In this document: piece by piece, positions 48,893 to 61,870 of the stretch
Layout of the letters: the number at the start of each line of letters is the position of its first letter
How positions within the stretch are numbered: position 1 is the first letter of the stretch
Notes under the pieces: generated by a model
The model's database searches: none
What the model saw: the letters and a program-made list of their open reading frames with translations, nothing else
What the model was told of the DNA's origin: nothing
NCBI GenBank assembly: GCA_019787685.1
Contig: JAHNUO010000001.1
Location: 1,612,001-1,676,000, forward strand
DNA: 64,000 nucleotides
Reading direction: 5' to 3'
DNA from: Chiua virens
Lineage: Eukaryota; Basidiomycota; Agaricomycetes; Boletales; Boletaceae
Position numbers and translations under genes: made by a program

Positions 48893-51800
48893 ATGGACAC
48901 CTTCTTCAACAGGAAGAAGCAGCGACCTCGAAACTCGTCTCTTTCTGGCCAAGACTTGGCTGACTCGGTCCCCTACGACAAGCTACCCTCGCTGACCCGT
49001 TCTCCCATCCCAGTCAGCACCGTCTCGCAGGTTCTTCGTGGTGGCCCCACAACTTCGGTCATATCCGCACCCCTCACAAATCCCACCCTCACCGCCAATG
49101 GCACAGATCTCAATTTCAACTACCAGAATTTGCACCGCTCAAGGCTTGAGAAAGACAAAGCCCCTTCCACAGCCAGACCCGATTCTTCTGTCAGCACCGC
49201 AGATTCATCTACTCTCTACAATGAACCTTTCGTTTCTTCCTCTACCAAACGTCCAAAGACACCCACTTCCCATAAACTCCGAAAGAGTGAAGCATCCATC
49301 TCTTCTGGCCGCAGAAGTCCTCCGGGTTCCGAGTTCGGCTCTGGACCTGTCCCCACCTCTCCTAGCGTAACGAGCACCGCGATGCGCGCACTCCATCCCC
49401 AAGAGAGCTCATCCTCCCGCTTCTCGAGCTTCCACAGCCCACTCCGATAGTCACTCCGTTCATCTTTCCAACATCTTCCACAAGCCACACACCGACGAGT
49501 TTTACTTCCCTCGCCCTGACAACGATGACGACATCGAAGCCCTCTTCGCTCGTGTCGCTCAGCAGCGCGATCTACCCAACGTAGACAACCTCTCCATTAA
49601 TCAGAAGTGGAACATTGTCTATGCTGCGGAACAGGTTCGGTGGCAAGAGGAGCGAGGTAGAAGTGAGCAGGCTCGCAAACAAGGCGACGCAGGCCAGCCC
49701 ACCTTATCTGGCGAGGGCTCTCCCGAGTGGTACATACGCAAGTTCTTGGATGGAACCATCACCGCCAAACAGGTTTCCAGCGTCTGGGTCTCGCTACGAG
49801 GGCATGAAACCAGGTGGGACGAATGCAGCTGCGCCCTCGCATACCATTGACTTGCTCTACAGTTGGCTCGATAATTTTATCGATCTCAGAGGTACGGCCG
49901 TATTGGCCCAGTTTCTCTCGCAAATTAGTCGTAAGCCGAAAAGGTGACTACAATTACTCCCTGAGCCCTGGGTATCTCACCCATTCTTGTTCAGGAGCCC
50001 AACCGATATATCAGTAGAGCAGGAAATCGCCAAATGTTTGAAAGTCATCTTCAATAACCCTGTAAGTGATATAACGGTTCTTGTCTTCTACCTGTCTTCT
50101 TATGCATGTCACAGTCTCGCGTACGAGACGCCATGAAGATTCCCAATATTGTCACTCAGATAGCATCTGCTCTCAATTCCACTCATCTACCAACCCGTCG
50201 GACAATTATAGAGGTGTTGTTGTCAATCGTTTACTGTAGCAAAGACTCTGTGGATCTTGTCTTTCATGGTCTAGCAACTCTGAGCCAGGCTAATGGCGAT
50301 TCGACCGGATGTTACGATTACTGGTTCCAATCACTCGAAAGCGCGCTCCGCGGCAGGGGTAAAATGGGGAGTCTTGTTGGCGCAACTGATGAATACAAGC
50401 GCATTGGTGGAGATATGGGGATGTTTTTCGAGTACGCTGTGAGGTTATCTTCTATATTTCCCACTCCTTCTGTTACTCATGGGCTGTTCTCAAGCTCATG
50501 AACATCGCCTTGGTAGTCCACATTTTGGACGGCATAGATGACCTCGATGTTCGTATACACCACCGCGCTCTCATGGATTCTGCGGGCCTTCCACGCATCG
50601 TTACCCTTTGTCGCGAGCTCAACATTCCTTCCATGGATAAACAACTCGAGGTGCTTGCAAGTATTATCGAAGATGACGAACAGCGCTTGAAAGAACGCCA
50701 TGAATCTACTATCCTGGCTAGTTTTTCCGATCCGGAGGATATATGGAGAACACTATATTCGCGGACGGAGGGTTCGCGTGCAAAAGACTACTTCCTCTCT
50801 ATGATGCGACACTTATTGCTGATTAGGGAGGAGGGGCCGCAGCTTGCCTATCATTATCGGCTTCTCGACTCGGTCGTCATGGATGTCGTCATGGACGCAA
50901 AACTGGGTACAGCAGAACAACGAATTGGACATTCAGTGCAGCGACTGATTGCTCAAATGATCGAGTCTGATAGACTTCAGGTAGCAGAGACCGAGGCTGC
51001 CGAAACCCGCGCTCTGGCTCTTCGTCTAAAACTCGAGAAGGAAGCACTCGAAGAGGAGATATCGCAAGGCCTCGATGGGCTTGTTGGACAACTTAAAGAC
51101 AAAGTTTCTCATCTTGAGCAAAAGCTTGCTACCTGCTCGCGAAACTATTTCTCGACTTCAATCTCAACTGGAAGTGCAAAAGGCTGGATACGAGGATCAG
51201 ATCGCCCAGCTTGAGGCACAAATAATGGAGTTGTTTAGGATGTTAAAGGAGGTCGGAAAAGGGGTGGATAAGATCATAGAATCGAACACCGGGTCTATGG
51301 ATCGGAAAGCACTCATTGACGTGCTGAACAGACATCTAGAGCGAGCAAAGACCATCGATATCCTTGAGGGTAAGACGTCTCGGAGGAGGAAGTCCGATGG
51401 TGCTAATGCCGAGGACGAGAGTGAGGATTCGGATCAAGATTCTCTAGACGTAACACCCAGGAAGACCGACATCAAGAGAGATAACTCAGCACGCGGCAAA
51501 CCAAATGGAACGACAAAATCTTCGCGAATATCGATGGCTCAAGGTGGTCACGAGTCTCAGTTCATGGACGCAGATGAAGCCTACGTACGTGAGCAGATTC
51601 AACACCAGCTCGCTGCCGGCGTTAAAACTGTAAGTCGCTATTTGGGGCTGGTGACATCAGCTAAATAACTTGCACAGCTGTCTCCCGAAGACGGACACAT
51701 GGCCAGTCCACGTAGTATCCGAGGCTCCCCAAGGCGGACGAATCGACCCGCAGCTGGCGAAGACACTCGGTTGAATCGCTCCGATAACCTTAATGTCCCA

Positions 51801-54505
51801 CGTCCTAATGGTTTAACTGATTGCCCTGATCGCGCCGCATCCTTTCAGGTTGACGAACGTGACGTTGAGAGCGAGTTCGGACAACCTACTCGCAGTGGGT
51901 TCAGTGCTCTTAATGACGACGCTCATCCTGAGTCCTCCAACTCTGGTGCTGGTTCTGCTGAAGCTTCACGTGGTCTTCAGCCACAATCATTCTCTGAACA
52001 ACTCGCGAAACGAGTCCACGCACACGGACGTGCACCATCGATGCCGGACGGCTCCGCACCATCCCTCCCGACACTTCATGAAGAGCCGGATTTGTCAGAC
52101 ATTTCGCCGCCCCCGCCCCCTCCTCCACCGCCACCTCCCCCTGTTCTACTGGGAGGAACTTTTCCACCGACTCCTCCGCCCAAAGATGAGAATGATGACG
52201 GAAGTCCGCCGCCACCGCCGCCGCCACCACCACCCCCTCCTGTCGGTTTCCTCGGGAACCCGTCTTCGAGTGCGTCGTTACCGCCGCCGCCGCCACCGCC
52301 GCCACCGCCACCTTCTATGAGAGGAATTGCCTCTGCCTCAAGCTCTACCCCTAGCTCCGCTCGCGCGTCTATGCTGCTCGGCGCGAACCTCTCCGTCATG
52401 CTCTCCGCGCGCAAAGATATGCCTTATACCCCGGGCATAAAGATGAAGCAGCTTCAGTGGGACAAGCTCCCTCACCAACAAGTTGCAAAGACGCTTTGGA
52501 GCGGCGAGGATGCTCAAAAAGAACAGGAGATGTTGAAGAAGCTACAGGGTGACGGTGTTTGGTCGGAGATGGAAGAAGACTTCAAGGCGAAGCAGCTGAT
52601 GATCAATTTGATAGGTGGGTGGGCTTCTTGGTAGTAGTAGTAGTAAAGTCAAGGCTACCTTGGCAAGGAACGTTGTGTCTGACGCGCCTTGACAGCTCGA
52701 CAGAGGCAAGCTGAACTAAAGAGTGTTCTTGATCCCCAGACCAAGAAGCGTGTCGGTACGTCCTTCAGCAGATATCACAAGAGTATAGTTACGTATCGAC
52801 GCTCTTACAGAGATCCTTATCCAGCGGGTCAAAAAACTGGAACCAGAGGAGATTGCACGACGGATACAGCAGTTTGATCAAGAAACGTGTACTGAGGTTT
52901 TCCTAAGCGAGCTCAAGGGTGTTTTGCCGACTCCTGAACAGGTACAATATCACAATGTCGTATCCTATGGTGTTAATCTTTTTGTCAGGTTGGAAAGCTC
53001 AATGTGTATCGGAATGCTGAACCTGAAGAGCTCGCTGGTCTGCATGCGTCAGATCGCCTTATGGTGAAGCTTATCCAGATTGAGCGACTTAGTCCCCGAA
53101 TAGAGGGTATGCTTTACAAATGCAAGTTTGAGGAACAGCGGTTACTTCTCGACGAGGTTAGATTTTGGAAGACTTCCCACTCACATGGCTGAATATGCTT
53201 TTAGGGTGTTAGGAAAGTTAGTCAGGCAAGCGAAGCGTTGCTACACGCCAAGCAATTCAAAGAAGTACTCAACGTAAGCCTTTCGAGTTTTTCTGAATCA
53301 GCCTGGTTGTCGTTGGTGACATGACTACCCCTCTATAGCTCATCCTTATGATCGGTAACTACATGAATGGCACTGGCATCAAAGGTGGCGCATTCGGCTT
53401 CCGTGTCAGCAGTATCAACAAGGTTTGTGCTATCACATTTTCCACCAGCTGCTGTGTTCATTGTGTTACACCAGCTTGTGGATACGAAGTCCGTCAACAA
53501 CACTACACTCTTGCATTTCTTGGAAAGGACCATACACAAACACTTCCCTAACATGGAGGAATTCCTCGATGAGCTGAATAAACCGGCGGAAGCATACCGA
53601 GGTTCGCATTGGAATCGCGTCACATCATAGATGATCTAAATTCCCCGTTTAGTCAACGTGCAGGATGTCAGAAAAGACGTCGTCACTCTTCGAGACGGTC
53701 TTAAGCGCATACGACAAGAATTAAACGATCATTATGTTGACGTGGTCCAAAACGATGGTTTCAGCAGGCAGATGTGGCAATTTATTGGAAGGGCCACTAC
53801 GAAGCTGGAGGACCTTATTGATGACATCAACTATGCGGAGACTACCTTCGCCGAAGTCCTTGGATACTATGGTGAAGGCGACACGAACATGACGTCGACC
53901 GAGTTCTTTGCGATATTCAAAACTTTTTTCACGTCATACAGAGTGAGCAGTCCACACTTACGGCTGCGAAAGATGGGGTCGTTGACACTGGCCGCCCTTT
54001 TAGAAATGTATGACGGATAATCAAACGGCAGTCGAGGAGAAGCTTGCAATGGAAAAACGTAAGCAGGCCATGGCGGAGTCGAGGCTGCTCCGGCAGAACG
54101 CTCGAGAACAATCGGGTCCACGAGAAGAAGATAACGATAACGCTGTGCTAGACAACTTGTTAGAAAAGCTGCGGAATGGGGACACGGTTGGACGCAAGGC
54201 ACGTCGGCCTCGGCCGAGCCAAATCAGAAAGCAAATCTCCTACCTCGCTCATCACCGACGGGACCGCCGCTGCCGCACAAACCATGTTGGCTGCACTTCA
54301 AGCAGACGACTTTGGTCTGCCCAGTCTACCGTCGTCACCAACGTCCACGGCACCGAGAAGAAGGACGAGAAGAAGGACACAGGGATTATCGAGCGAGGCT
54401 GGTGACTCGCATTCCGAAGTGGCGTCGCCTGCGATTGGACTGCCTGAACTTCCTTCAGTGTCAGACTTCGGGCTGGAATCAGAGTCGACCATGGATCTGA
54501 CATGA
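48893..54505 (+). CDS. Formin (Bni1/SepA type)
   Basis: An actin nucleator for cables and the contractile ring. A Ser-rich N-terminus leads to the GTPase-binding/FH3 region (QKWNIVYAAEQVRWQEE, SPEWYIRKFLDGTITAKQ, CLKVIFNNP, FHGLATLSQANGD), coiled coils, and an FH1 with three poly-Pro blocks at 52,108-52,315. The FH2 spans about 52,400-53,960: TPGIKMKQLQWDKLPHQQ, IGNYMNGTGIKGGAFGFRV, LLHFLERTIHKHFP. A basic C-terminus near 54,180 (RKARRPRPS) would suit a DAD. Frame breaks occur near 49,432 (AGC-T-TCC), 49,790 (GTC-T-CGC, or an extra G nearby) and 51,134 (ACC-T-GCT), and one more in the tail near 54,200 whose position is unclear. Rho-type GTPases regulate the family. Confidence 0.9.
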
Positions 54506-54679
54506 ATTTATTTGCTTTATTACCCCAATGTACGTTCCTATCTGTATTGTATCTGCTGCATTAGTTTTGCCTTATCTACATGCCGTACGGCGAACATACC
54601 AAACTACGCTATGGAATGCATTTCAAAGAGAAATATCACAAAGGGGCTGGATTTGAGTGTTCTCTTCAACCTTCACGAG

Positions 54680-55789
54680 ATGTTGTCCTTCAAACTATTC
54701 CGCCTGATCTTCGTTCTTTGCAGCGTATCCGCTGCGTCGGCACAACCTAACAGCACGACGGTCCAGATAGCAGCTATCCAAGCCCACTTCAACCAATCAG
54801 GGTTGGTCCCGACGGTGTTGAGATCGTTCACCCCAACTGCTTACCTCGCCGTCTCCTTCCAAGGCACCGGCAAGATCGCCATCGGTCAAGCCTATACCGA
54901 TAGAACGTGCGTGACGCGTCGCCCGACTCGGCGGGTCCGAGATTCTCCTGACTAACCTGCGCTATCGCATGCAGAAACCCTGTACCAACCAGACCTCACG
55001 GTGACGGCCGCCAACGCGTCCACGGCGCTTCGAGGCACCTACACCGTCATGATGGTGGACGCGGGTCCACCAGGGGCGGACCAAAGCCATGGACAACGAC
55101 GCCACTGGCTGCTCAATGGCGCCAGCATCCCTGGTGGGTCGTCTTGTCTCGTGCATGCGCGGAAATGATGCCAACGGCCGCCTGCAAGGATCTGTCAACG
55201 CCAACGTGTCGAGTGTGGGCGCTATGGCGGTCACCCGGTACATACCGCCGAATCCGCCTGTGGGGGATGGACCACATAGGTCAGTAGCTTTCGGCCGGTC
55301 TGTCGGCGCGAGGTCGGACAATTGATTTTCTTAGATATACAATCCTGGTGTTTGCCCAGCCGGCTGACTTTTTGCCGCCAGTGGACCTATCTCAGGAGAA
55401 TACAGGTGGCGGGACATTTGTCGTGGAGGAGTACGTTAGGGTGAGTTTAGCGAACCTCGTTTTCATGGATGGCGAGTCGAGCTGACCTTGGACGGCATTG
55501 TAGTATACGAGGCTAGGCGCTTTGGTCGCGGTGAGTGTCTCAACCTGTCAGTGACATCAACGTCGAGCGATCGGTCCATGATAGGCATCCTATTTCACAT
55601 GTCAGCGTGGCCCTGCCTACGGCTTCTGTCCCACCGACAAACGCGGTGGTTTCCTCGACACTTCCTGGGTGGAACGGTCCAGTTCAGCCAACAGGAGAAA
55701 TGGCACAGAAAGTAAACTCGGCACTGAGCGCAACACATAATGCGCTGGCCTTGCTCTTAGCTCCGCTTATGGGTTTCCTAACTTTGTAA
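54680..55789 (+). CDS. Secreted PEBP-family protein, probably GPI-anchored
   Basis: A signal peptide (MLSFKLFRLIFVLCSVSAASA) precedes a phosphatidylethanolamine-binding protein core: YTVMMVDAGPPG, the ligand-pocket HGQRRHWLLNG and GPHRYTILVFAQP. A Ser/Thr/Pro-rich tail ends in a hydrophobic segment (NALALLLAPLMGFLTL), as expected for a GPI signal. Two junctions break the frame by +1: near 54,975 (after the first intron, before LYQPDLTVTAANAS) and near 55,596 (SYFT to HVSVALP), where the extra base is A rather than T. The function of fungal extracellular PEBPs is unclear. Confidence 0.72.
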
Positions 55790-55946
55790 CGTTGGGATGA
55801 TCGACAATGTGCGCGCGCATCTTGCAGTGACCGTTGAATGGGGATATTATTCGTCGGAAGAAAATGGATGTGACATGTGAGATATGGATAATGGATAAAC
55901 CAAACTGATAACGGAGTGATAGCTATGTGAGTAATTCGAGTCGCGC

Positions 55947-58795
55947 CTAGCTCCCATAGCGCTCCCGAGCCTGCGTTGCGACGAAAGAATGGTAAGAATT
56001 TGTGGCACGACATCGTCATCTCTGTCCCCCGAAGTCCTATTGCACTTACCGCATCCTGGGCCATGTGCACGTAGCCAGAGTAGCCTTCGGCATATTTCCC
56101 CAACTCTTTCGCTTTGCTAGCACCGAGGCCGACACCTTGTGCATATATGGCTGTTTGACTGCACATAAAGTCAGCGGATTATCCCAAGACAGTGGAGAAG
56201 GAAGAAATTTTACACTGGGTCAACGCGACCATCACCGTCCGTACCCAAACCAGAACCTTCTTTCCAACCCATCATTTTCAGCAGTTTATTACCAACGTTA
56301 TTCTCATCTTTCCCTGGGGCTGGGGGGGCTGGAGGCGGAGAAGGGGGTGGTAGGTGGTCCCTTCAGTAAATCGTTTCTTTTTCGAGGCCGTGGTGGTATT
56401 TTCGGGTAATGGAACGTCTGGTTGGTTGTGCATGATGCGACGTTCGGACGCACGGTCGCGATACTTGGGTTGTTCGTTTTCAGCCGCTTTGGGTGCAGAA
56501 GTTTTCCGAGTAGCTTCCACTTTCTGGCGTGCGACTTCGCGCAAGTTCATGTCTTTGAAGTTTTTCTATTGTGTTCGACAGAGCCGTTTCAGCGACCAGC
56601 GTGCACAGGATCGGAGACAGCCGTCAGTCCCAACCTCCGAGTAAGTGGTGAATAAAGTGAAGAGACTTGCCTTGTGAAGATCTGATTCCTTATTATGACG
56701 TTTGAGCTGGTCCAGTGTTTTTAAACTGCCTTGCACAGAGTAGACATGTCATCGCGTTTACGTCGGAGAACTCGAAATCGGTCTCCACTGGTTCGGGCGT
56801 CGTTGCCGTGGAAGTTGCCGAGAGTTGTGAGATAGGAACCTGCGAGGTCAGTAGGTGTGCACTGGTCGCTTCGGTACTGGGTGTGCCAATTTGAATCCTA
56901 GGTACTGCAGTCGGTCCCTCCTTGAGTTCTTCCTGAACCTGATTCCATTTCTGGATGTTGTTCGCAGTCTAGCCAGATATTAGTCTAAAAACGACCGCAC
57001 ATGGTTGGTTCATACCTTTTTGCTGGCAATCAACGGCGCGACCTTTCTAGCTGCGGTGGCTGCTATCAGGTAAGCGAACAGGACCCAATGCACGCTTTGA
57101 AACACCCCCACCTTTTTCATCGTCGGCCGTGGGTTCTGGTCCCATCTCATCATCCCCAGGGTCAAATTCTTCCGCAGAGAACCCCAGGGGTAGCGAAGCA
57201 GCTGCTTTGGTTGCCGAATGCAATAATACAGGTTTACCACCAGTTGCGCCTGCCTTGAAATTGAGAGTGACTGGTTTATCAGAGATAGGCAGCACGGATG
57301 GTGCTGGTGGCTTCTTTGCAGACTCGTCTACGACAGGTTAGATCAATGTAGACAATGCAAAATGTCATACACACCCTTCGCTTTCCTCTTTTTCTCTTTT
57401 TCCTTGGCAGCGACCGTGGCTGTTGCGGGGGCTTGCGTTATAGCTGGTTCGTCTACCTTGAATTCCAAGACAGCTACGGTCGCTGACTCATCCCAGTACT
57501 TGACGAACGTGTCTTCAACGCCGCCGAGGTTAAGAGACGATGGTATCGCGGTTTCGTCACGGAGCATGTAGTCGGAGACGGCTTGGAAAGAATACGGGTG
57601 TGCAAATGAAGCCGCCACGGGTTTGTCGGATATACGAAAGCCAGACGGATGGATCTGTGCTGACATGGTGTTCGCCAGGACTGCGGAGGCAGACTGCGGA
57701 GCATGAGCACAAGTGTACGTACAAAAAAAACAATGTAGATTACCTGTATGTCCACGAACTCGACAAAGGCAAACTGGAAGCTAGCCAAGGTCACCTTGTC
57801 CTTGATGAGTACGATTCGTTTCATGCCCTTATGACCGTCCTTTCCAGGGCCCGCAGAACCCATCATGGCTTGCGCGATGGCTTGAGGGCCAGAGAGTGGG
57901 TCTAATCCACGGAAAAGCAATACAGCAGCAGGTGCATTGCCGATATCACGGGTGCCGTCGTTCATATTTTGCCGACGACCTTTATCGTGCGGTAATGCGC
58001 TCTGCGAATAATCAATCTTCACTCTGCGACCGTTGTGGGGTGTGCCTGTCTCAAGGGCCTTGTAAAAAGTAGCTTTGGCCGAGGCGCCATGTGATGCTGG
58101 TGGCGGTACTTGTACGAACGGAAATAGAGGATCCACAAATGCACGAGCATGTTCCACGCTCGCGAACTGGGCGAAGCCGAAGCCCTTAGAAATACCTTCA
58201 AAAATCCAAGAGTCATACACGTCAATGCGCTATTCAGTGTATAATATGAATGGGGCAAGTGCCTGATGATCTGTCTCTTATAATGGTGACGGTCTCGATG
58301 TTGCACCCGTGGCTGGAGAGGTAAGCCTGCAGCTAAAAAGTATGAAATTGATTCAGCTTGGTATAGAAGGACATGTAAAGCGTATCGACAAACATCCGCC
58401 TCTGAGAAGTCAGGGTCTAAACCCAGGAAAATGACATGCGAACTGGGCTCGCTCGGGACCATGCGCTTCTTAGGGTGAAAACCCTTGCCATGTCGGTCGT
58501 CGGTGTAGTCGGTTGCGGAGTCGCCATGTCTGCTCGAATTGGGCTGACCGTAACTAGAGTCATAAGCGGGTTCGTCATAAGACTGTGCATCGTATCCCTG
58601 TTGTGATGAACATAAGCAAGATGGAGGGATGACAAAGGTTGGTGCAAACGCACGCCATTGTTGAATTTTCTGCGCTTCCCGTCACCATAGTAGTCGTCTT
58701 CTCGACCTCGTTGGATTCCTTTGTTATCTGGAGGCCAATAAGCTTGTTCATTCCAGCAGTCTTTATCCCTTGTCCCAGTCCCGGTTGTAGGCCAT
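55947..58795 (-). CDS. RRM/C2H2/G-patch splicing factor, RBM5/RBM10-like
   Basis: An Asp/Tyr-rich N-terminus is followed by RRM1 (SHVIFLGLDPDFSE, RNP1 SKGFGFAQF), RRM2 (AAVLLFRGLDP, FQFAFVEF), a C2H2 finger (CLLCARQFKTLDQLKRH), NLREVARQK, and a G-patch (NKLLKMMGWKEGSGLGTDGD, then AIYAQGVGLGAS). This order is that of RBM5/RBM10, regulators of 3' splice-site choice. Two introns seem to use GC donors (GCAAGT after SDLHK; GCACTT after RDRSSG). A possible extra T lies near 58,766 (GGA-T-AAA, ten codons in), and the Pro-rich stretch near 56,330-56,360 changes frame. The start is 125 bp from NDUFB4. Confidence 0.85.
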
Positions 58796-58920
58796 AGTTA
58801 TAGTTGTGAATGAGAGTAAGTAGGTAGTGGTAAGAACGAAACTTGGTTCAGCTGCTCACTGAGACACAATCCCGTACGACCAAACATTGCACAACAACCC
58901 TCTTTGACTCCAACTGTGAA

Positions 58921-59354
58921 ATGGCCGCGGCGAGTACGTCCGAACATGTCTCCATGTCCTCCACAACACTAACCCCCTACAGGCTATCTCAAGGTGCCAT
59001 GAACATCAGTGTTTCGTGTTGTCTTTTGACCAACTAGGTCGTTTTTTTCAGATTGATCCTGCCATTGAGCGATGGAATCGTATGGTGTGTACAGTTGATA
59101 CATCAGAGTCTACAGAATTCATGTCCTTCACAGCGCGAGGATGCATACAAACACTTTAGATTCACCCCGCGCACCACCTTGATCTCGTTGACCGGTTTCG
59201 TGTTCGTTCCTGGAGCAATCTACTACCTCGCATCACAAACACACGTAAGAACTATGGTATTTGCAAATGCCCCTATCGCTGACTATGTCCGGTACTATAG
59301 CTGAAATACAAATGGACGGGCAAGCGGAAAGGCGAGGCGCTCACGGAGAACTGA
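58921..59354 (+). CDS. NDUFB4: Complex I subunit NDUFB4 (B15)
   Basis: Very short exons give MAAASGYLKIDPAIERWNR, then REDAYKHFRFTPRTTLISL, a single membrane segment (GFVFVPGAIYYLASQTH) and KYKWTGKRKGEALTEN. The PAIERW motif, the Arg-rich turn and the one transmembrane helix match the accessory NDUFB4/B15 subunit of the inner-membrane arm of NADH dehydrogenase. The intron acceptors before ATTGATCC and CTGAAATAC were chosen because they keep the frame. No lesions. Confidence 0.8.
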
Positions 59355-59413
59355 AAGTTGTCGGGTTGACGTACGCTTGATGGACATACATTTTGTCAAC
59401 ACAGATGTGCCGT

Positions 59414-60163
59414 CTATATCTTCTTGCAGAGTTCTATGGCAACCTTGCAGCCCCCACCAACGATCGTGCTCAAGAGCGCATGCGCAGGTGCCCGTTGTGA
59501 ATGATGTTCGACTGCAGCGTCGAGGTGTTCGAGTTCATCGTCTCGCAACTCCTTGATGACATCCCGTAGCAATGGTACACTGGGGTGTGACGACGGCAGT
59601 GACTCGAATTCGTGCAGTTGACTTGTGGAAGGCGTGTCAGCACGAGCAGGGGACGTGCAGAGAGACGTACTCGTCGTAGTGCTCGCCAATGACTGTTTCG
59701 ACCGCTTCTGTACAGGCCATGGCGGCTTCTTTTCCCAAAAGGGCGGTGACAACCCCGAGGCCATAGCTGGCAACCTTGGCAACGTCAGAGAGTACTGTAG
59801 GCCGCACCTGATGTTGCACTTGAAGTTTGTCCATGACGATGAGGTGTCGTTTCTCCTGATCCCACATGTCCTGCACAGAGGACGGGTCGTCCAGGATGAA
59901 CACAACAAGTGACGTGTAACACATACCTGAATCAAAGGGCCGACCTTTGGGTCCTGCCCGAGCACGGCCATTTGTCCTCTGTAAATGTAGTTGGCGGCGA
60001 TTTCCCCCGCCTGGTCGACGCGTAGTGCGCTGTCTAAGATCTCCCGCTGCCGGTGCGTGAGGTTAGACGGGGTCGAGGTTAGTGCAGGTACATGGGCATT
60101 GGGCGGATTGGTGTAGACGGCGGATGCCCTGGTAGACAGAGCACGGACGAGTGACGGTCGCAT
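59414..60163 (-). CDS. COQ7: Demethoxyubiquinone hydroxylase COQ7
   Basis: The di-iron mono-oxygenase of ubiquinone synthesis on the matrix side of the inner membrane. MRPSLVRALSTRASAVY suits a mitochondrial presequence. The ferritin-like ligands are visible: Glu in RVDQAGEIAANYIYRGQ, ExxH in WDQEKRHLIVMD, Glu and ExxH in TEAVETVIGEHYDEY, and ExxH in RDDELEHLDAA. It ends in STIVGGGCKVAIELCKKI. At the last splice (59,608-59,660), canonical sites leave one extra base, a T between TAC and CAA, so the frame is off by +1 like others here. The RAD57-like start is only 28 bp away on the other strand. Confidence 0.92.
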   Translation of the reverse strand: MRPSLVRALSTRASAVYTNPPNAHVPALTSTPSNLTHRQREILDSALRVDQAGEIAANYIYRGQMAVLGQDPKVGPLIQVCVTRHLLCSSWTTRPLCRTCGIRRNDTSSSWTNFKCNIRCGLQYSLTLPRLPAMASGLSPPFWEKKPPWPVQKRSKQSLASTTTSTSLCTSPARADTPSTSQLHEFESLPSSHPSVPLLRDVIKELRDDELEHLDAAVEHHSQRAPAHALLSTIVGGGCKVAIELCKKI

Positions 60164-60191
60164 CGCGGTAGACGTGAGACAGTCACCTGGC
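60164..60191. promoter_or_regulatory. Shared 28-bp COQ7 / RAD57-like start interval
   Basis: The two divergent start codons are separated by only 28 bases (COQ7 ATG complement at 60161-60163, recombinase ATG at 60192-60194). The 5' UTRs and core promoters must overlap each other's coding regions, or one start must lie further downstream. Confidence 0.45.
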
Positions 60192-61802
60192 ATGTCCACT
60201 CTGACCGCAACCCAAAAGTCGGCGCTCGCCAAAGGTCAGTTTCGTCGTCTGTCGCACCCTACATCTCGTCAATCCACGTCTTCAGGTGGTTTCAAGGACT
60301 TGTCCGACGTCCTGTTGTGCACCCCAAGTGACTTGTCTCGTGCCTGCAAAATAACCCCTCACGAAGCCGACAAGATCATATCCCTCATCTATCGGGAACG
60401 CGCGCAACCTCTCCAGTCCACTGCAAGCCTTCTTATCGGACGATGCCAGTGAATTCAAGCCCTTCACGACGGGCGACTCTGAGCTCGACGTGATCCTCGG
60501 GGGTGGAATCGCGACCAGCATGGTATGGGAAATCGTCGGCGAGAGGTATCGTCGCCCCAATATCGTCTCCACGTCTCGGAATGAACTCAGACATCCCATC
60601 CAGTGCCGCCGGAAAAACCCAATTTGCCCTCCAGCTCTCCCTCCTCGTACAGCTGCCGCATCACCTCGGGGGCATATCGGGTTCTGCGTGCTACATCACC
60701 ATCGCCTCCCATCTCCAAACATTCCGACTCCAGCAGATTCTGGACACCCACCCCCTTCTCTCCCCTTCCTTCTGCGCGTTTTCGGACGTCCAGACCTGTC
60801 CAGACCCCCACGATACCCAGGCTGATCCACGTCCTATCCACCTTCCTCCCGCACTACATCGACACCGCATCCCAAAACCCCACCACCAAACCACTCAAAC
60901 TCGTCGTCATCGACGCCCTCGCAGAGCTCTTCCACGACGCCGGAAAAACCACCACAAAAACGCTCGTCGAACGCGCACGCCAACTATCCGAAATAGCATC
61001 CCACCTACACGTCCTCGCTAGCACATACCGCATCGCCGTACTCGTCCTCAACGAAGTGATCGACGTCATCGACCGTGATGCTCCGCTGAGCAGCGACGCG
61101 ATGAGCATCAGCTACCGCGACCAGTCTCGACTGTTTGGCCGAGCCGACAGTATCCCGGGTGAAAACCGCAAGGAAGCAGCACTCGGGCTCGTCTGGGCCA
61201 ATCAAGTGAACGTCCGTATCTTCCTCACGCGCACAGGCCGGCGACGGTACCTCGACCGACGTGAGACCCCTAAAAAGCACTCGGCGGTGGGCAAAGTCTC
61301 GACAGCCCACGTCGCTGTCACGCCGGTCGATGACCAGCCTGTCCTGATTCGCCGTCTCTCTGTGGTGTTTAGTTCCGTCGCCGTCCCCGCGTCCTGCGAC
61401 TACATCATCACGGCAGAAGGCATCTCGGTCATACCGGGGAGTACCGTCTCTTTGGCCGTGTCGCATGCCAAGGCGAATCAGCACCCAATCACGATCGCCT
61501 CCGCAGGAGAAAGAGAACAAAGAGAACAAGTGGCACCGCTGGACGTTGGTTGCGTTGCAGACAGCTTCGCCGCTGAGAACAGCAAACCTACACCGGAGAA
61601 CGAACTCGGACCAATCGACGACGACACGGACGAGTGGGACAGTTTTTGGGCAGAAAACACGTTACCAGAAGACGCACTCACTCAGATAGACTCATCTAGC
61701 ATACCTTCCAGCTTCAAATACATGATGCGTGCTTCGTCAAAACATAGTGATTGTGAACGAGTGTTAGTACATGACACTAGAGTAGTAGGTGTGTATAGCT
61801 GA
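60192..61802 (+). CDS. RecA-fold recombination mediator, RAD57/XRCC3-like
   Basis: A Rad51 paralogue for homologous repair. An N-terminal helix-hairpin region (LSRACKITPHEADKIISLI) precedes the ATPase core: TTGDSELDVILGGGI, Walker A across an intron (VGES with AAGKTQFALQLSLL), SGSACYIT and Walker B LKLVVIDALAELF. VLVLNEV, LGLVWANQVNVRIFLTRTG and RRLSVVFSSVA follow. The acidic C-terminus is poorly conserved. The core frame is broken at 60,797, where conserved DVQT and VQTPTIPRLIHVLS are separated by one T (ACC-T-GTC). Another +1 shift lies near 60,421 (CAG-T-CCA is one reading). RAD57 against XRCC3 cannot be decided here. Confidence 0.78.
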
Positions 61803-61870
61803 GTTGATCTTTGGGAACCAGTCCCGGTACGCCACCATTCACGAGTACAAGAGCCCAGCCACGTCGACGA

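Noticed and set aside
52076..52414. Gly-rich protein on the minus strand
   Set aside because: It is the antisense of the formin FH1 poly-proline blocks.
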